The position numbers were made by a program, and so were the translations under genes. DNA of 64,000 nt. Origin: Microbacterium salitolerans. Lineage in GTDB: Bacteria; Actinomycetota; Actinomycetes; Actinomycetales; Microbacteriaceae. Numbering within the stretch: position 1 is the first letter of the stretch; each line of letters opens with the position of its first letter. Shown piece after piece: positions 42,690 through 50,291 of the stretch. The stretch is taken from NCBI RefSeq assembly GCF_019720895.1, contig NZ_JAHKSH010000002.1:1-64000 (forward strand), in the 5' to 3' direction. The notes under the pieces are model-generated. The model was not told the origin of the DNA. It ran no database searches and saw nothing but the letters and a program-made list of their open reading frames with translations.

Positions 42690-43160
42690 GTGCCTCTCGT
42701 CGACGTCCTCACCGCGGCGGTCCACGTCGGCTTCTTCGGTGTCGCCGCGTGGCTGGCTCACATCGACATCCGGGAGCACCGGCTGCCCAACGCGATCGTC
42801 GGCCCCCTCACGGCGGCGCTCGCGCTGTCCGTCGTGCTCGTGTCGGCCGTCGACGGATCCGCCGACGCGCCCCTCCGCAGTCTCGCCGGAGGCTTGATCC
42901 TCGGCGCCGTGTATCTGTTGCTCCGCGCCGCGAGCGGCGGCGGCCTCGGAGGCGGAGATGTGAAGCTCGCCGTGCCGATCGGCATGCTCCTGGCCTGGGA
43001 CGGGTGGCTGGCCTTCGCCCTCGGAGCCGGGCTCGCGTTCGTGGTGGGCAGCGCCTGGGCGATCGGCATGATCGTGAGCGGTGCGGGCACGCTGCGCACC
43101 CACATCGCGTTCGGTCCGTGCATGATCCTCGGTGCCTGTCTCGGGATCGCGCTCGTGTGA
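42690..43160 (+). CDS. A24-family prepilin peptidase-like protein
   Basis: A 156-residue integral membrane protein with about five TM helices. The two catalytic aspartates of type IV prepilin peptidases are at 'AHIDIREHRLPN' and 'GGGLGGGDVKLAVPIGMLL' (the GGGD motif). It lacks the N-terminal methyltransferase domain, as do small actinobacterial and archaeal forms. No pilin or tad genes are in the window, so its substrate is elsewhere. The GTG start follows a TACGCT box by 6 nt. Confidence 0.82.
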   Translation: MPLVDVLTAAVHVGFFGVAAWLAHIDIREHRLPNAIVGPLTAALALSVVLVSAVDGSADAPLRSLAGGLILGAVYLLLRAASGGGLGGGDVKLAVPIGMLLAWDGWLAFALGAGLAFVVGSAWAIGMIVSGAGTLRTHIAFGPCMILGACLGIALV

Positions 43161-43195
43161 CGCGAGGCACGTGTGAGCAGGCGCCCCGGACCGGA

Positions 43196-43201
43196 TAGCG
43201 T
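43196..43201 (+). promoter_or_regulatory. -10-like box TAGCGT for a leaderless YihY gene
   Basis: TAGCGT is followed by seven bases and the ATG at 43209. Confidence 0.45.
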
Positions 43202-43208
43202 GTCGGGT

Positions 43209-44282
43209 ATGGCGAAAGTGCTGTCTGGTGTGAAAGCCGCGCTCGCGTGGCTGCTTCAGCTGCGTTTCACGCGCGCAGTGCTCATGTTCGGCGACCATCG
43301 AGGCGGGCTCCTGGCAGCGGCCATCACGTTCCGCGCGCTGTTCGCGGTCTTTGCCGCCGTGCTCCTGGGCTTCTCGCTGGCATCGCTCGTTCTGTCATCC
43401 AACAGCGAACTGTGGCAGTCGCTCATCACCTCGGTCGACCGCCTCGTTCCGGGGCTCGTGGCGACCGATGGGACTGCTCTGATCAACGTCGACGAGGTGC
43501 CGGAGGTCGGCACGGGCGTGACGATCGCAGGAATCGTATCGGTGCTCGCGCTCGTACTGGCGCTGGTGAGCGCCGTCGGCAACCTGCGCGTGTCGGTGCG
43601 CATCCTCGCCGGCACACGTCAGAACAACTCGAACGCGATCGTGATGCGCCTGAAGGACCTGCTCTTCGCGCTGTCGATCGGGGTGCTTCTGCTGGTCTCG
43701 GCCGTCGTGACCTTCCTCGGATCCTCCTTCGTCGACACGGCGCTCGTCTGGTTGGGGATCCGCGACGGAGGCGTCGCCGTGGTCCTCACCCGTGTCGTGG
43801 CGGTGCTGGTGACGTTCCTCATCGACGCGATCATCATCGCGTGGCTGTTCTGGCTGCAGGCCGGGTTGTCGGTGCACGCGCGCGACGTGGTGCCGGGGGC
43901 GCTGATCGGCGGCGCTGGGCTCGTCGTGCTCCAGCAGCTTTCGAGCCTGTTCGTCGGGGGAGCCGACAACAACCCGCTTCTCGCCGGCTTCGCGTCGCTC
44001 ATCGCGCTGCTGCTGTGGTTCAATCTGTCGGCGCAGGTGATCCTCGTCGCGTGCGCCTTCATCGTCGTCACGGCGGAGGAGCGGCACAACCGCGTCGGCG
44101 AGCGGTACGGCGCGGAGACCCTCGGTCAGCGCGCCGTCCGCGCCGCGGAGCGCGACATGCGAGTGGCGGAGGACGCTCTTCTCGCCGCGCGCGAGGCCGA
44201 GAAGCGCGAACGCGAGCAGATCGCTGCGCTCGAGGAGCGATTCGAGGACGACGAGTCCGACAGCGACACGAGGATGCGCTGA
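43209..44282 (+). CDS. YihY/virulence-factor BrkB family membrane protein
   Basis: A 357-residue protein with six TM helices over residues about 35-290: 'FTRAVLMFGDHRGGLLAAAITFRALFAVFAAVLLGFSL' is the typical start of the family (PF03631; once miscalled ribonuclease BN). 'LSVHARDVVPGALIGGAGLVVLQQLSSLFVGG' and 'LIALLLWFNLSAQVILVACAF' complete the domain. The last 55 residues are a charged helix ('RAAERDMRVAEDALLAAREAEKREREQIAALEERFEDDE'). Function unknown; possibly a small-molecule or lipid transporter. ATG 43209 is 7 nt after TAGCGT. Confidence 0.85.
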   Translation: MAKVLSGVKAALAWLLQLRFTRAVLMFGDHRGGLLAAAITFRALFAVFAAVLLGFSLASLVLSSNSELWQSLITSVDRLVPGLVATDGTALINVDEVPEVGTGVTIAGIVSVLALVLALVSAVGNLRVSVRILAGTRQNNSNAIVMRLKDLLFALSIGVLLLVSAVVTFLGSSFVDTALVWLGIRDGGVAVVLTRVVAVLVTFLIDAIIIAWLFWLQAGLSVHARDVVPGALIGGAGLVVLQQLSSLFVGGADNNPLLAGFASLIALLLWFNLSAQVILVACAFIVVTAEERHNRVGERYGAETLGQRAVRAAERDMRVAEDALLAAREAEKREREQIAALEERFEDDESDSDTRMR

Positions 44283-44316
44283 CCTCCACCCGCTCATATT
44301 CCGGGAGGCGTACATT

Positions 44317-44541
44317 GTGACCATGGCACTCGCACGTCTCCATCGCGGTCCGCTCGACGGACAGGTGATCCCCCTCGAGGATCTCGAAGAGCAGCGGCTC
44401 ATCATCCCGTATTCGGCGAGCCAGCTCGTCTACGCACGCGCAGGGGAGCTGACGAACACCGGGCCCGACGACGGTCCGACCGAGGCCCAGTTCTGGTACG
44501 TCGAGGGCGAGGACGACCTCGTGCCGCACGGCGACGACTGA
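44317..44541 (+). CDS. Small conserved acidic protein, function unknown
   Basis: 74 residues, beginning 'MTMALARLHRGPLDGQVIPL' and ending 'FWYVEGEDDLVPHGDD', strongly acidic in the second half. A GGGAGG Shine-Dalgarno lies 8 nt before the GTG at 44317, which favours it over the ATG at 44323. C/G third positions and the one-base overlap with the CYTH gene (TGATG) show it is a real gene. No family recognised; small proteins of this kind occur next to CYTH genes in related genomes (recollection, not checked). Confidence 0.75.
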   Translation: MTMALARLHRGPLDGQVIPLEDLEEQRLIIPYSASQLVYARAGELTNTGPDDGPTEAQFWYVEGEDDLVPHGDD

Positions 44542-45143
44542 TGGCGTCGCGTTCCGTCGAGGTCGAGCGCAAGTTCGACGTGCGTCCGGGGACGCCCGTT
44601 CCCGACTGGACGGTCGTCCCCGGCGTCGTGAGCGTGTCCGACGGGGAGGTGCGTCATCTGGACGCGCTCTACCTCGACACGCCCGATCTCGCGCTCGCGC
44701 AGAAGGGCGTCGCGCTGCGGCGCCGGACGGGCGGGCCCGACGAGGGGTGGCACATCAAGGGACCCCTGGTCGACGGGGGCCGCACCGAGGTGCAGTGGCC
44801 GCTGGCGGGCGACGCGGTCCCCGACGAGGTGCTCGCGGAGCTGTCCGCCTGGACCGACGGCACCGACCTCCGGCCGCTCGCACGCATCCTCAACGACCGC
44901 GTGGCCTACGAGCTGCGCGGTGCGGGCGGTGAGGTCGTCGCCGAGTTCGTCGACGACTCCGTGCGCTCGTCCGATCTCCGCCACGAGGAGGAGCGCGCCT
45001 GGTCCGAGTGGGAGGTCGAGCTCGGTCCCGGAGCACCGGACGACGTCGAGGCGTTCTTCGCTGCGGTCGACGAGGCGGCGTTCCGTGCGGGCGCGACGGC
45101 CCCCTCGAGCACCTCGAAGCTGGCCCGCGCGCTCGGTCGCTGA
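44541..45143 (+). CDS. CYTH-domain phosphatase-type protein
   Basis: A 200-residue protein of the CYTH/TTM superfamily. The signature ExExK is at the N-terminus ('SVEVERKFDV'). Further charged strands follow ('VRHLDALYLDTPDLALAQKGVALRRRTGG', 'GWHIKGPL', 'EWEVELGPGA'), forming a tunnel that binds triphosphate with divalent metal. Substrates in the family include inorganic triphosphate, ATP (CyaB) or thiamine triphosphate; no CHAD domain is present. It is coupled to the small acidic gene and followed by a strong terminator. Confidence 0.88.
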   Translation: MASRSVEVERKFDVRPGTPVPDWTVVPGVVSVSDGEVRHLDALYLDTPDLALAQKGVALRRRTGGPDEGWHIKGPLVDGGRTEVQWPLAGDAVPDEVLAELSAWTDGTDLRPLARILNDRVAYELRGAGGEVVAEFVDDSVRSSDLRHEEERAWSEWEVELGPGAPDDVEAFFAAVDEAAFRAGATAPSSTSKLARALGR

Positions 45144-45148
45144 CAGAC

Positions 45149-45186
45149 GACGGCGGCCTCGGTCCGGATGGATCGAGGCCGCCGTC
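45149..45186. terminator. 13-bp perfect bidirectional terminator between CYTH and lpdA
   Basis: GACGGCGGCCTCG and CGAGGCCGCCGTC pair perfectly around a 12-nt loop between two convergent genes. Confidence 0.75.
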
Positions 45187-45200
45187 GCGTGCGAGGGGTG

Positions 45201-46598
45201 TCACATGTTGATCATGTGGCCCGCGAGGCCGTGGAAGCCCTCCTGCAGCGCCTCCGACAGCGTCGGGTGCGTGTGCACGTTGCGGGCGGCCTCGAGTGCC
45301 GTGAGGTCCCACTTTTGCGCGAGCGTGAGCTCGGGGAGGAGCTCGGACACATCGGGGCCGATGAGGTGCCCGCCGAGGAGTTCCAGGTGCTCGGCGTCGG
45401 CGATGAGCTTGACGAAGCCGACGGGCTCTCCGAGGCCGTTGGCCTTGCCGTTGGCCGAGAACGGGAACTTCGCGACCTTGACGTCGTAGCCCTCGGCCTT
45501 GGCCTGCTCCTCGGTGAGGCCGAAGCTCGCGACCTGCGGCGAGCAGAAGGTGGCGCGCGGCATCATGCGGTAGTCGCCGAGCGTCTGCGTCTCGGCTCCG
45601 CCGATCGTCTCGGCGGCCACGATCGCCTGGGCTTCGGCGACGTGGGCGAGCTGAAGCTTGGCCGTGACGTCGCCGATCGCGTAGACGCCGTCGACGTTCG
45701 TGCGCATGTGGTCGTCGATGTCGATCGCCCCGCGGTCGGTGAGCTTCACTCCCGAGTTCTCGAGTCCGTAGCCCTCGGTCCGCGGCGCGAAGCCGACCGA
45801 CATGAGGACCTTGTCGGCGTCGAGCTCGCCCTCGGTCCCGTCCTGCTTCTTGTACGTGACGTGCACGGAGGATCCGCTGTCGGTCGCGGACGTCACACCC
45901 GTCGACGTGAGGATGTCGATGCCGAGCTTCTTGTACGCCTTCGCGATCTCCTTCGACACGTCGGCGTCTTCGTTCGGGAGCACGCGATCGGCGAACTCGA
46001 CGATCGTGACCTTCACGCCGTAGTTCGACAGCACGTACCCGAACTCCATGCCGATGGCGCCGGCGCCCACGATGACGATCGAGTTCGGCAGATCGCGGGA
46101 GAGGATCTGCTCTTCGTAGGACACGACGTTCTCGCTCAGCGCGATGCCGGGAAGCGAGCGCACGACGGAGCCGGTGGAGATGATGACGTTGTCGGCGGTG
46201 ACGCGCTCGGTGGATCCGTCGCTCTTCGCCACGTCGATGGTCTTCGCGTCGACGAAGCTGCCGCGGCCGTCGTACTCGGTGACCTTGTTCTTCTTCATCA
46301 GGAAGTGGATGCCCTTGACGTGCGTCTCAGCGACCTTGCGGCTGCGATCGAACGCCTTGCCGAAGTCGAACGAGACCTCACCCGACATGCCGAAGAAGTC
46401 GGCCTTGTGGGTGAACGTGTGGGCGACCTCCGCGTTCTTGAGGAGCGACTTGGAGGGGATGCATCCCACGTTGAGGCACACACCGCCCCAGTACTTCTCT
46501 TCGATGATCGCGGTGTTCAATCCGAGCTGGGCGCTGCGAACGGCCGCGACGTAACCGCCGGGGCCCGCGCCGAGGATGACGACGTCGTAATGAGGCAT
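45201..46598 (-). CDS. lpdA: Dihydrolipoyl dehydrogenase (E3)
   Basis: A 465-residue flavoprotein oxidising dihydrolipoamide in pyruvate and 2-oxoglutarate dehydrogenase and the glycine cleavage system. The FAD motif is '[22 protein letters not shown]'; redox cysteines are in '[16 protein letters not shown]'; the NAD loop is '[17 protein letters not shown]'; the second FAD motif is 'VYAIGDV'; and the catalytic base is in '[13 protein letters not shown]'. This intact HPTxSE contrasts with the altered site in the oxidoreductase at 11821. TAGGCT lies 7 nt before the ATG (leaderless). It is downstream of the copC-like gene (44 nt). Confidence 0.97.
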   Translation of the reverse strand: MPHYDVVILGAGPGGYVAAVRSAQLGLNTAIIEEKYWGGVCLNVGCIPSKSLLKNAEVAHTFTHKADFFGMSGEVSFDFGKAFDRSRKVAETHVKGIHFLMKKNKVTEYDGRGSFVDAKTIDVAKSDGSTERVTADNVIISTGSVVRSLPGIALSENVVSYEEQILSRDLPNSIVIVGAGAIGMEFGYVLSNYGVKVTIVEFADRVLPNEDADVSKEIAKAYKKLGIDILTSTGVTSATDSGSSVHVTYKKQDGTEGELDADKVLMSVGFAPRTEGYGLENSGVKLTDRGAIDIDDHMRTNVDGVYAIGDVTAKLQLAHVAEAQAIVAAETIGGAETQTLGDYRMMPRATFCSPQVASFGLTEEQAKAEGYDVKVAKFPFSANGKANGLGEPVGFVKLIADAEHLELLGGHLIGPDVSELLPELTLAQKWDLTALEAARNVHTHPTLSEALQEGFHGLAGHMINM

Positions 46599-46605
46599 GG
46601 TTCTC

Positions 46606-46611
46606 AGCCTA
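46606..46611 (-). promoter_or_regulatory. -10-like box TAGGCT for leaderless lpdA
   Basis: On the minus strand TAGGCT is followed by seven bases and the ATG at 46598. Confidence 0.5.
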
Positions 46612-46642
46612 ATCCCTCAGGGCCGGGCACATCCGCGGCCCG

Positions 46643-47323
46643 TCACGATCGACGAGAGCGGACGATCATCCAGACGATGAACGCGACGAGCAGCAGCAGG
46701 ACGATGCCGCTGACGATCGCGATGACGACCGGCGCGGACAGGCCGGCGTCATCTCCCGAATCCTCGGAGGGCGCGGCCGATTCCGTCGGATCCTGGGGAG
46801 CGTCGGTCGGGCTCGCGGTCGGCGTCACCTCGGGGGAGGTCGGCTGCTCGGCGGTGAAGGTGAACATCTGGCTGTCGGCGTGCCCGTCGCCGTACAGGAC
46901 CCGCCAGATCACGGTGTAGGTCCCGGCGGGGGCATCCGCGGTGTCGACCGCCTGCGTGACCCTCGGTCCGTCGACGACGGGATCGCCGTCGGCGTAGTCG
47001 CGGCAGTCGCGCGTGTCCGCCGTGCCGGGATTCGCGATGATCAGGCCCGCGTCCTCGCACGACTCGTCGTAGATCGCGACGTCGGTCGTGCCGTCGCCGG
47101 GCGACGCGGGCTGTGTGAGGTCGTCACTGAACGTCAGCGTGACCTCCGCCGGCGGCGAGCCGACGGACCCGTCGGTCTCGGGGGTCGTCGAGACGAGCGA
47201 CGAGTGCGCGGCGGCGGGAGCGGCGATCGCGAGCGGCGCCACGAACGCCGCGCCGATGAGAGCGGCGAGGGCCAGAGCGCGGCGGGTGCGCGAGCGGGGC
47301 AGGGGGGTGGTGCGTTCAGTCAC
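46643..47323 (-). CDS. CopC-domain copper-binding membrane-anchored protein
   Basis: A 226-residue exported protein. The signal peptide (about 1-39) ends 'APAAAAHS', so the mature protein begins with His, as needed for the CopC histidine-brace Cu(II) site. The domain continues 'SSLVSTTPETDGSVGSPPAEVTLTFSDDL' and 'VIWRVLYGDGHADSQMFTFT'. A Pro/Thr/Ser-rich linker leads to a C-terminal TM helix ('APVVIAIVSGIVLLLLVAFIVWMIV') and an Arg tail. There is no CopD partner here. The GTG at 47323 is 7 nt after TAGCGT. It is divergent from the FHA gene. Confidence 0.85.
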   Translation of the reverse strand: MTERTTPLPRSRTRRALALAALIGAAFVAPLAIAAPAAAHSSLVSTTPETDGSVGSPPAEVTLTFSDDLTQPASPGDGTTDVAIYDESCEDAGLIIANPGTADTRDCRDYADGDPVVDGPRVTQAVDTADAPAGTYTVIWRVLYGDGHADSQMFTFTAEQPTSPEVTPTASPTDAPQDPTESAAPSEDSGDDAGLSAPVVIAIVSGIVLLLLVAFIVWMIVRSRRS

Positions 47324-47330
47324 GTGCCAC

Positions 47331-47336
47331 ACGCTA
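47331..47336 (-). promoter_or_regulatory. -10-like box TAGCGT for the leaderless copC-like gene
   Basis: On the minus strand TAGCGT is followed by seven bases and the GTG at 47323, supporting this start. Confidence 0.45.
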
Positions 47337-47424
47337 CGCCCGACGGCGAGCACGCCGCTCACAGCGCGCTCAGGATGCGCGAACGACGCGTCAGATCGGC
47401 GCGCGCCGAGGGGGTCGGATCCGT

Positions 47425-47430
47425 TAGGCT
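47425..47430 (+). promoter_or_regulatory. Candidate -10 box TAGGCT upstream of the FHA gene
   Basis: TAGGCT lies 22 nt before the GTG, leaving room for the GAAGGAG ribosome site. Confidence 0.35.
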
Positions 47431-47452
47431 TGCGGGAACGGAAGGAGTGCGC

Positions 47453-47950
47453 GTGTCAGACCAGCAGTATGAACCCATGCCCGCCGCCACTCGGCACATC
47501 CCGAGCGCGGCCGGATACGACGGGTCAGGCGACCACACGCAGACGTTCGGTCACGAGGCCGACCTCTCGTTCATCCCCTTCCACGGCGAGCTGTCGCAGG
47601 CCGAGCTCGACGCGATCTCCGCGCTCCCCGCGCGTGCCGCTCTGCTTCTCGTGCGCTCGGGCCCCGCGGCCGGTGCGCGCTACCTCCTCGACACCGACTC
47701 GACGACGGTGGGCCGCCACCCCGAGGCGGGCATCTTCTTCGACGACGTGACGGTGTCGCGTCGTCACGCCGAGATCACGCGATCGCGCTCGACGTTCGAA
47801 CTCGTCGACCAGCGTTCGCTCAACGGCACGTACGTCAACGGAGAGCGCGTCGATCGTGCCGAGCTCCGCAACGGCGACGAGGTGCGCATCGGCAAGTTCC
47901 GCCTCAACTTCTTCAGTTCGCCGCGCGACCTTCCGGCGGCGGCTTCCTGA
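47453..47950 (+). CDS. garA: GarA/OdhI-type FHA-domain regulator
   Basis: A 165-residue protein. The N-terminal 60 residues are flexible and include Thr residues in 'DGSGDHTQTFGHEADLSF', in the place of the TT motif phosphorylated by Pkn kinases in GarA and OdhI. Residues 75-155 are an FHA domain: 'LLVRSGPAAGARYLLDTDSTTVGRHPEAGIFFDDVTVSRRHAEI' and 'LVDQRSLNGTYVNGERVDRAELRNGDEVRIGKFRL'. Unphosphorylated GarA inhibits 2-oxoglutarate dehydrogenase, matching the nearby lpdA. A GAAGGAG site precedes the GTG at 47453. It is coupled to the ftsR-like gene by TGATG. Confidence 0.88.
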   Translation: MSDQQYEPMPAATRHIPSAAGYDGSGDHTQTFGHEADLSFIPFHGELSQAELDAISALPARAALLLVRSGPAAGARYLLDTDSTTVGRHPEAGIFFDDVTVSRRHAEITRSRSTFELVDQRSLNGTYVNGERVDRAELRNGDEVRIGKFRLNFFSSPRDLPAAAS

Positions 47951-48648
47951 TGGCGGCGGCGGCCGCGAGGGGTCGGGCCGCCGCGAAGGAGAAGGCGACC
48001 CTTCTCTCGATCGGGCAGGTCCTCTCCAAGCTGTCGGGCGAGTTCCCGGCGCTCACGTCGAGCAAGCTGCGGTTCCTCGAGGTGCAGGGCATCGTCACAC
48101 CGCAGCGGACGGCATCGGGGTATCGCAAGTTCTCCCCGGCCGACGTCGATCGGCTCCGTCTCGCGCTCACCCTGCAGCGAGACCACTACCTGCCGCTCAA
48201 CGTCATTCGCTCCTACCTCGACGACATCGACGAGGGGCGCTCGCCCGACGTGCCGCAGGCACCGATGTCGATCCACCCCCGAGAGCGCACCTACTCGCGC
48301 GCCGACCTGCTCGACGCGGCGGGCGCGGCGCCTCAGCTCCTCAACGACGCGTTCAGCCTCGGGCTCATGAAGCCGGCCGAGACGTACGATGCCGAGGCGG
48401 TGTCGCTTCTGCGGGCGCTCGTCGCGCTCGAGCGGCACGGCATCGACCCCCGTCATGTCCGCGCCATGCGGCAGAGCGCCGATCGCGAGGTCGCGCTCAT
48501 CGAGGCGGCGCTGTCGCCTCTCCTGCGCCGTACCGATGCGCACTCGCGCGCCCGGTCGACCGAGGTCGCGCCGCAGCTCGCCCAGCGGCTCGATGACGTG
48601 CGGGCGATCTTCGTGCGCCAGGCGCTCACGCGGATCCTTCCCGAGTGA
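47950..48648 (+). CDS. ftsR: MerR-family regulator FtsR (Rv1828-like)
   Basis: A 232-residue regulator. The MerR HTH is 'LLSIGQVLSKLSGEFPALTSSKLRFLEVQGIVTPQRTASGYRKFSPADVDRLR', with the 'KLRFLE...GYRKF' pattern of the FtsR/Rv1828 group. The C-terminal half is a second helical domain. In Corynebacterium FtsR activates ftsZ. The gene order FHA (garA) then this MerR gene is the same as Rv1827-Rv1828. The ATG overlaps the garA stop by one base. Confidence 0.88.
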   Translation: MAAAAARGRAAAKEKATLLSIGQVLSKLSGEFPALTSSKLRFLEVQGIVTPQRTASGYRKFSPADVDRLRLALTLQRDHYLPLNVIRSYLDDIDEGRSPDVPQAPMSIHPRERTYSRADLLDAAGAAPQLLNDAFSLGLMKPAETYDAEAVSLLRALVALERHGIDPRHVRAMRQSADREVALIEAALSPLLRRTDAHSRARSTEVAPQLAQRLDDVRAIFVRQALTRILPE

Positions 48649-48775
48649 CCGATGAGCGTCGTTCGATCACAATTGATAACGCTTCACCGACACGCCGCCA
48701 CGTCCGGAGCGGATGTCGTTGATGGGGAACACCCGCGGCCGTACTGTGGATGAGACCCCGGAGGAGAGGACGAAC

Positions 48776-49318
48776 ATGAGCGCGGGACACCCCCACGACA
48801 GCGGCTTCACGGTCGACCTTCTCTTCACCGACGGCCTTCCGCAGCTCGACCCGGAGACGGGATACCGCGGCGCGGTCGCCGCGAAGGCCGCGGGCATCAC
48901 CTACCGTCAGCTCGACTACTGGGCGCGCACCGAGCTCGTCGTCCCGACCATCCGGAACGCGCACGGATCCGGTTCGCAGCGCCTCTACGGCTTCCGCGAC
49001 ATCCTGGTCCTCAAGCTCGTCAAGCGCCTTCTGGACACGGGCATCTCGCTGCAGCAGATCCGCGTCGCGGTCGAGCAGCTGCGGGCGGCGGGCATCCGCG
49101 ACCTCGCGGGCACGACGCTCATGAGCGACGGCGCCTCCGTCTACCTCTGCACGTCGAACGACGAGGTCATCGACCTCGTCAGCCGCGGTCAGGGCGTCTT
49201 CGGCATCGCTGTGGGCAAGGTCCTGCGCGAGGTCGAGTCGACGCTCGTCGAGTTCGACCCCGCCGTCCCGGATCCCGTCGACGAGCTGGCCGCGCACCGG
49301 GCCAGGAAGACGGCCTGA
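48776..49318 (+). CDS. Second MerR-family regulator (Rv1830-like)
   Basis: A 180-residue protein with a MerR HTH at about residues 35-95: 'GYRGAVAAKAAGITYRQLDYWARTELVVPTIRNAHGSGSQRLYGFRDILVLKLVKRLLDTGISLQQIRVAVEQL'. It ends in a ligand-like region ('LMSDGASVYLCTSNDEVIDLV'). In Mycobacterium the order is garA-Rv1828-Rv1829-Rv1830; here the DUF151 nuclease gene (Rv1829) is missing between the two regulators. The ATG at 48776 is preceded by AGGAGAGG; a frame to 48713 has no good site. It ends at a strong terminator. Confidence 0.85.
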   Translation: MSAGHPHDSGFTVDLLFTDGLPQLDPETGYRGAVAAKAAGITYRQLDYWARTELVVPTIRNAHGSGSQRLYGFRDILVLKLVKRLLDTGISLQQIRVAVEQLRAAGIRDLAGTTLMSDGASVYLCTSNDEVIDLVSRGQGVFGIAVGKVLREVESTLVEFDPAVPDPVDELAAHRARKTA

Positions 49319-49347
49319 TCCTCCGGACAGCTGGCCCCGCAGACACG

Positions 49348-49374
49348 AAGACCCCGCCGAGGCGGGGTCTTCTT
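49348..49374 (+). terminator. Intrinsic terminator after the second MerR gene
   Basis: AAGACCCCGCC and GGCGGGGTCTT form an 11-bp stem with a very short loop, followed by CTTCGTGT. It is the best classical terminator in the window and lies between convergent genes. Confidence 0.8.
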
Positions 49375-49389
49375 CGTGTGCGCTGCGGA

Positions 49390-50205
49390 TCAGTTCGCGT
49401 GCGGACCGTTCTCGGGGACGGCGATGTGACCTGCCTCGATGATGCGGTCGAGCAGCTGGTCGAAGTCGGCAGCGAGCTCCTGCGCCGACTCACCGGGCCA
49501 GACATGCAGCGGCTTCGCGGCGCCCTGCGCCTGCTGCAGTGACGTGCGCTCGGGGAGCTGCGGCTCGAGCACGAGGAGGCCGAACATGTCGCGCAGCTCC
49601 TTGATGCGGAACTGGTGCTCGACGGACTGCGGGCGAACGCGGTTGACGATGATGCCGAGGGGCTGCAGGCGCGAGGAGAGTCCTCGGCGGATCTCCTCGA
49701 TGGCGCGCAGCGCGCGGTCGGCGGCGGCGACAGAGAACAGACCCGGCTCCGTGACGACGGCCACGCGGTCGCTCGCCGCCCACGCCGTGCGCGTCAGCGC
49801 GTTGAGCGAGGGGGCGCAGTCGATCAGGACGAGGTCGTACTCGTCCTCGACGAGGGCGAGTGCCTCCTCCATCTTCCAGACGTCGCGCACCGAGGGGTGC
49901 GGACCGTCGTAGTTGATGGCCGACGGACTGCCGAGCATGATGTCGATCGTTCCGGGGTGGACCTTGGTCCACCCGCTGGAGGCGATCGCCTGCCGGACGG
50001 TCTTCTCCTTCGGATTCTCGAGCACGTCGGCCACGTTGAGGCGGCCGGCCGTGTTGACATCGAGACCGGTCGACACATCCGACTGCGGGTCGAGGTCGAC
50101 GACGAGCGTACGGATCCCGCGCGCGAACGCGGCCGACGCGAGGCCCAGGGTGACCGTCGTCTTTCCGACGCCGCCCTTCAGAGAACTGACGCTGAGTACG
50201 TGCAC
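49390..50205 (-). CDS. ParA-family ATPase
   Basis: A 271-residue P-loop ATPase with the deviant Walker A 'LKGGVGKTTVTLGLASAAF' and 'VVDLDPQSDVSTGLDVN', then 'DLVLIDCAPSLNALTRTAW'. Members position DNA or protein cargo. No parB or parS is nearby; it is an orphan ParA rather than the chromosome partitioner. The GTG at 50205 is used because TAACGT lies 6 nt upstream; an ATG at 50207 is out of frame. It is divergent from pyc. Confidence 0.85.
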   Translation of the reverse strand: MHVLSVSSLKGGVGKTTVTLGLASAAFARGIRTLVVDLDPQSDVSTGLDVNTAGRLNVADVLENPKEKTVRQAIASSGWTKVHPGTIDIMLGSPSAINYDGPHPSVRDVWKMEEALALVEDEYDLVLIDCAPSLNALTRTAWAASDRVAVVTEPGLFSVAAADRALRAIEEIRRGLSSRLQPLGIIVNRVRPQSVEHQFRIKELRDMFGLLVLEPQLPERTSLQQAQGAAKPLHVWPGESAQELAADFDQLLDRIIEAGHIAVPENGPHAN

Positions 50206-50211
50206 ATGCCC

Positions 50212-50217
50212 ACGTTA
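50212..50217 (-). promoter_or_regulatory. -10-like box TAACGT for leaderless parA
   Basis: On the minus strand TAACGT is followed by six bases and the GTG at 50205. Confidence 0.5.
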
Positions 50218-50225
50218 CCTTCCCC

Positions 50226-50231
50226 TAAGCT
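50226..50231 (+). promoter_or_regulatory. Candidate -10 box TAAGCT upstream of pyc
   Basis: TAAGCT predicts a transcript start near 50238 and a leader of about 55 nt, containing the 7-bp inverted repeat at 50247-50266 and the GGGAGG ribosome site. Confidence 0.4.
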
Positions 50232-50246
50232 GTGAGCCGTCTCGGC

Positions 50247-50266
50247 CCGCCGAAATCAGTCGGCGG
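50247..50266. repeat. Inverted repeat in the pyc leader
   Basis: CCGCCGA and TCGGCGG are separated by 6 nt, 26 nt before the pyc start. Either an operator half-pair or a small leader hairpin. Confidence 0.35.
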
Positions 50267-50291
50267 ATCCGCACACTGCCTAGGGAGGCAT

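Noticed and set aside
49390-50205. A chromosomal parABS locus
   Set aside because: The ParA-like gene is alone; there is no parB and no 16-bp parS-type palindrome nearby.
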